Below are positions 19,563 to 20,722 of a stretch of 20,722 nucleotides of DNA, piece after piece. The notes under the pieces are model-generated. The model was given only the letters and a program-made list of their open reading frames with translations, had not been told where the DNA came from and did not search any database. The stretch's first letter is position 1; each line of letters starts with the position of its first letter. A program made the translations under genes and the position numbers. The stretch comes from Clavulina sp. PMI_390 (Eukaryota; Basidiomycota; Agaricomycetes; Cantharellales; Hydnaceae), in the NCBI GenBank assembly GCA_015039315.1, contig WIDE01000248.1, forward strand, positions 1 through 20,722, given 5' to 3'.

Positions 19563-19591
19563 CACGATACCAGTTGACTCATGGTATCGTA
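19563..19591. repeat. CACGATA-N15-TATCGTG palindrome, copy 7 (one arm base changed)
   Basis: CACGATACCA pairs with TGGTATCGT; the last base of the right arm is A, not G. The 7-base arms are 15 nt apart. It is the counterpart of 13263 and 20332. Confidence 0.65.
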
Positions 19592-20319
19592 GTACCAGCC
19601 GACTTATGTTGTCACGATAGCAGCCAGCGCATTAGAGCAGTCTGAATGAATGTTTCAAAGAAGAGGAAGTGGTTGAGAATTTTGAGAGGATAGCCTTTGA
19701 ACTCGCAAAAACATCATCAGTCGAAGGCCTACAAACTTATGAAACAACACGGCACCAGAGTGCAAAGGCCAAGAAGGGGGTACAATCTTGAGACGACTAG
19801 GTGCGAGAGTGTGCTAAGAAACGATGTTACAAGGCCGCATAACAATACTGTATTGACAAGTTAGTCGGTCAGGGACATATTGGCTAGGTGAAGCTGTTAG
19901 GATGCCGAGTTATAAATTATTAAACGACAGGGCAGAGGAGGATTCTATAGAAGACAAAGGAGGGGGATTCTTGTCACGAAACGGTGCTGGTGATGGCGGG
20001 ACGCGCGGCGGAAAGATCTTGAAGGGAGAGGTGGACCCTACAAGCGATACAACGGAGGTCTTCATTCACCTTTGAGAAGCGATTGCTCAAAACACTTCTG
20101 TCTGTAGCGAGGTGAATGATTATAAGGGAGGAATCTGAAACAGAGGGGGTTTAAGATTCTTTGCACGCTATCATGGCTGGATCCTTATTGCTCAAAACTT
20201 TTTTTTCCCTGTAGTGAGGTGAGTTGCAAACGAAGCTCAAAAGTTACAATATTTATATTCTCTCTATTGAAGTTTTTCTATCGGACTTGGTATCCAGTAT
20301 ATTGAAATGTGCTGCCGAT

Positions 20320-20722
20320 TTATAATGGTGCCACGATACCAGCCGGCTTATGGTATCGTGATCGCACAGGTCTGAATTGAATGTTTTAAAGAAGGAGAAT
20401 TGGTTGAGACTTTCGAAAGGATGGCCTTTGAACTCTCAACAATCAGTTGAAGGTTTACAAGATTTACTGGCCAAGGCGAAGACAGGGGTGCAAACTTGAG
20501 AGGACTAGGCAGGAGAGTACCTATCGGCTAAAGGTGTGTTAAGAAACGATTGATGTTCAGACCACAAGGCCACACAGCGATACTGTGTATCTTGGATCAA
20601 CAATTTAGTCGGTCAGGGGATTATTCTGAGACGATAAGGTAGCGGGAGTCTTGCATACTATATATAATTACTGTATAAACGAGAGGATAGAGGAGGTCTT
20701 TTCCGCTAGAGGAAGAAACCCT
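20320..20722. repeat. Long non-coding repeat, copy C (partial, runs off the right edge)
   Basis: It matches copy A from about 13250 to 13676. From 20489 to the edge I count 7 differences in about 234 bases. It starts about 15 bases after copy B ends, so B and C lie head to tail. Confidence 0.8.
20332..20360. repeat. CACGATA-N15-TATCGTG palindrome, copy 8 (perfect, 10-bp arms when extended)
   Basis: CACGATACCA pairs perfectly with TGGTATCGTG around a 9-nt loop, the longest stem of the family in this window; the 7-base core arms are again 15 nt apart. Confidence 0.75.

Larger units (their letters stand above)
19098..20305. repeat. Long non-coding repeat, copy B
   Basis: It aligns with copy A (12859-14415) from TTTTGAGAGATTGT to TATCCAGTAT. 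It is clearly diverged from A, lacks two of the four internal tandem units, and contains a private 111-bp exact duplication near its left end. It carries the palindrome at 19563. Copy C follows after about 15 bases. Confidence 0.75.

Overview
The window reads as nuclear DNA of a filamentous fungus, most likely an Agaricomycete basidiomycete (Ceratobasidiaceae/Rhizoctonia-like is only a guess). The reasons are protein genes cut by many short introns (about 39-94 nt) with fungal GTGAGT/GTAAGT/GTATTT donors and CTAAC/CTGAC-like branch sites, an F-box/LRR-like protein, and long gene-poor stretches filled with repeats. No tRNA, rRNA, CRISPR array, telomere or bacterial-style operon was seen.

Left part (1-6300): two members of one unrecognised protein family lie head to head. 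The 5' end of one (minus strand, ATG at 380) runs off the left edge. The other (plus strand, ATG at 2942) is complete in a seven-exon model of 917 codons. Their first exons share a motif W-I-x-D ... AAP-x-PPPW at nearly the same distance from the start. Between them lie about five copies of a degenerate 151-bp tandem repeat (1237-2035) and a decayed coding remnant (2235-2688).

Middle part (6300-12780): a four-exon (possibly five-exon) minus-strand gene at 7119-7851 with three phase-1 introns, a non-autonomous TIR element (MITE) at 9071-9441, a likely minus-strand multi-exon gene at 10116-10765, and otherwise sequence without recognisable genes.

Right part (12780-20722): a family of long non-coding repeats (A 12859-14415, B 19098-20305, C from 20320 to the right edge). 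An intact intronless F-box gene (15496-16980, minus strand) sits between A and B. Weak coding-like remnants lie between the F-box gene and copy B.

The most unusual signal is a short interrupted palindrome, CACGATA-N15-TATCGTG. It has five perfect and several near-perfect copies over the window. The spacer is always 15 nt, but its sequence varies. One copy lies just upstream of the TATA box of the left-edge gene; others are embedded in the repeat family. I do not recognise it as a described element.
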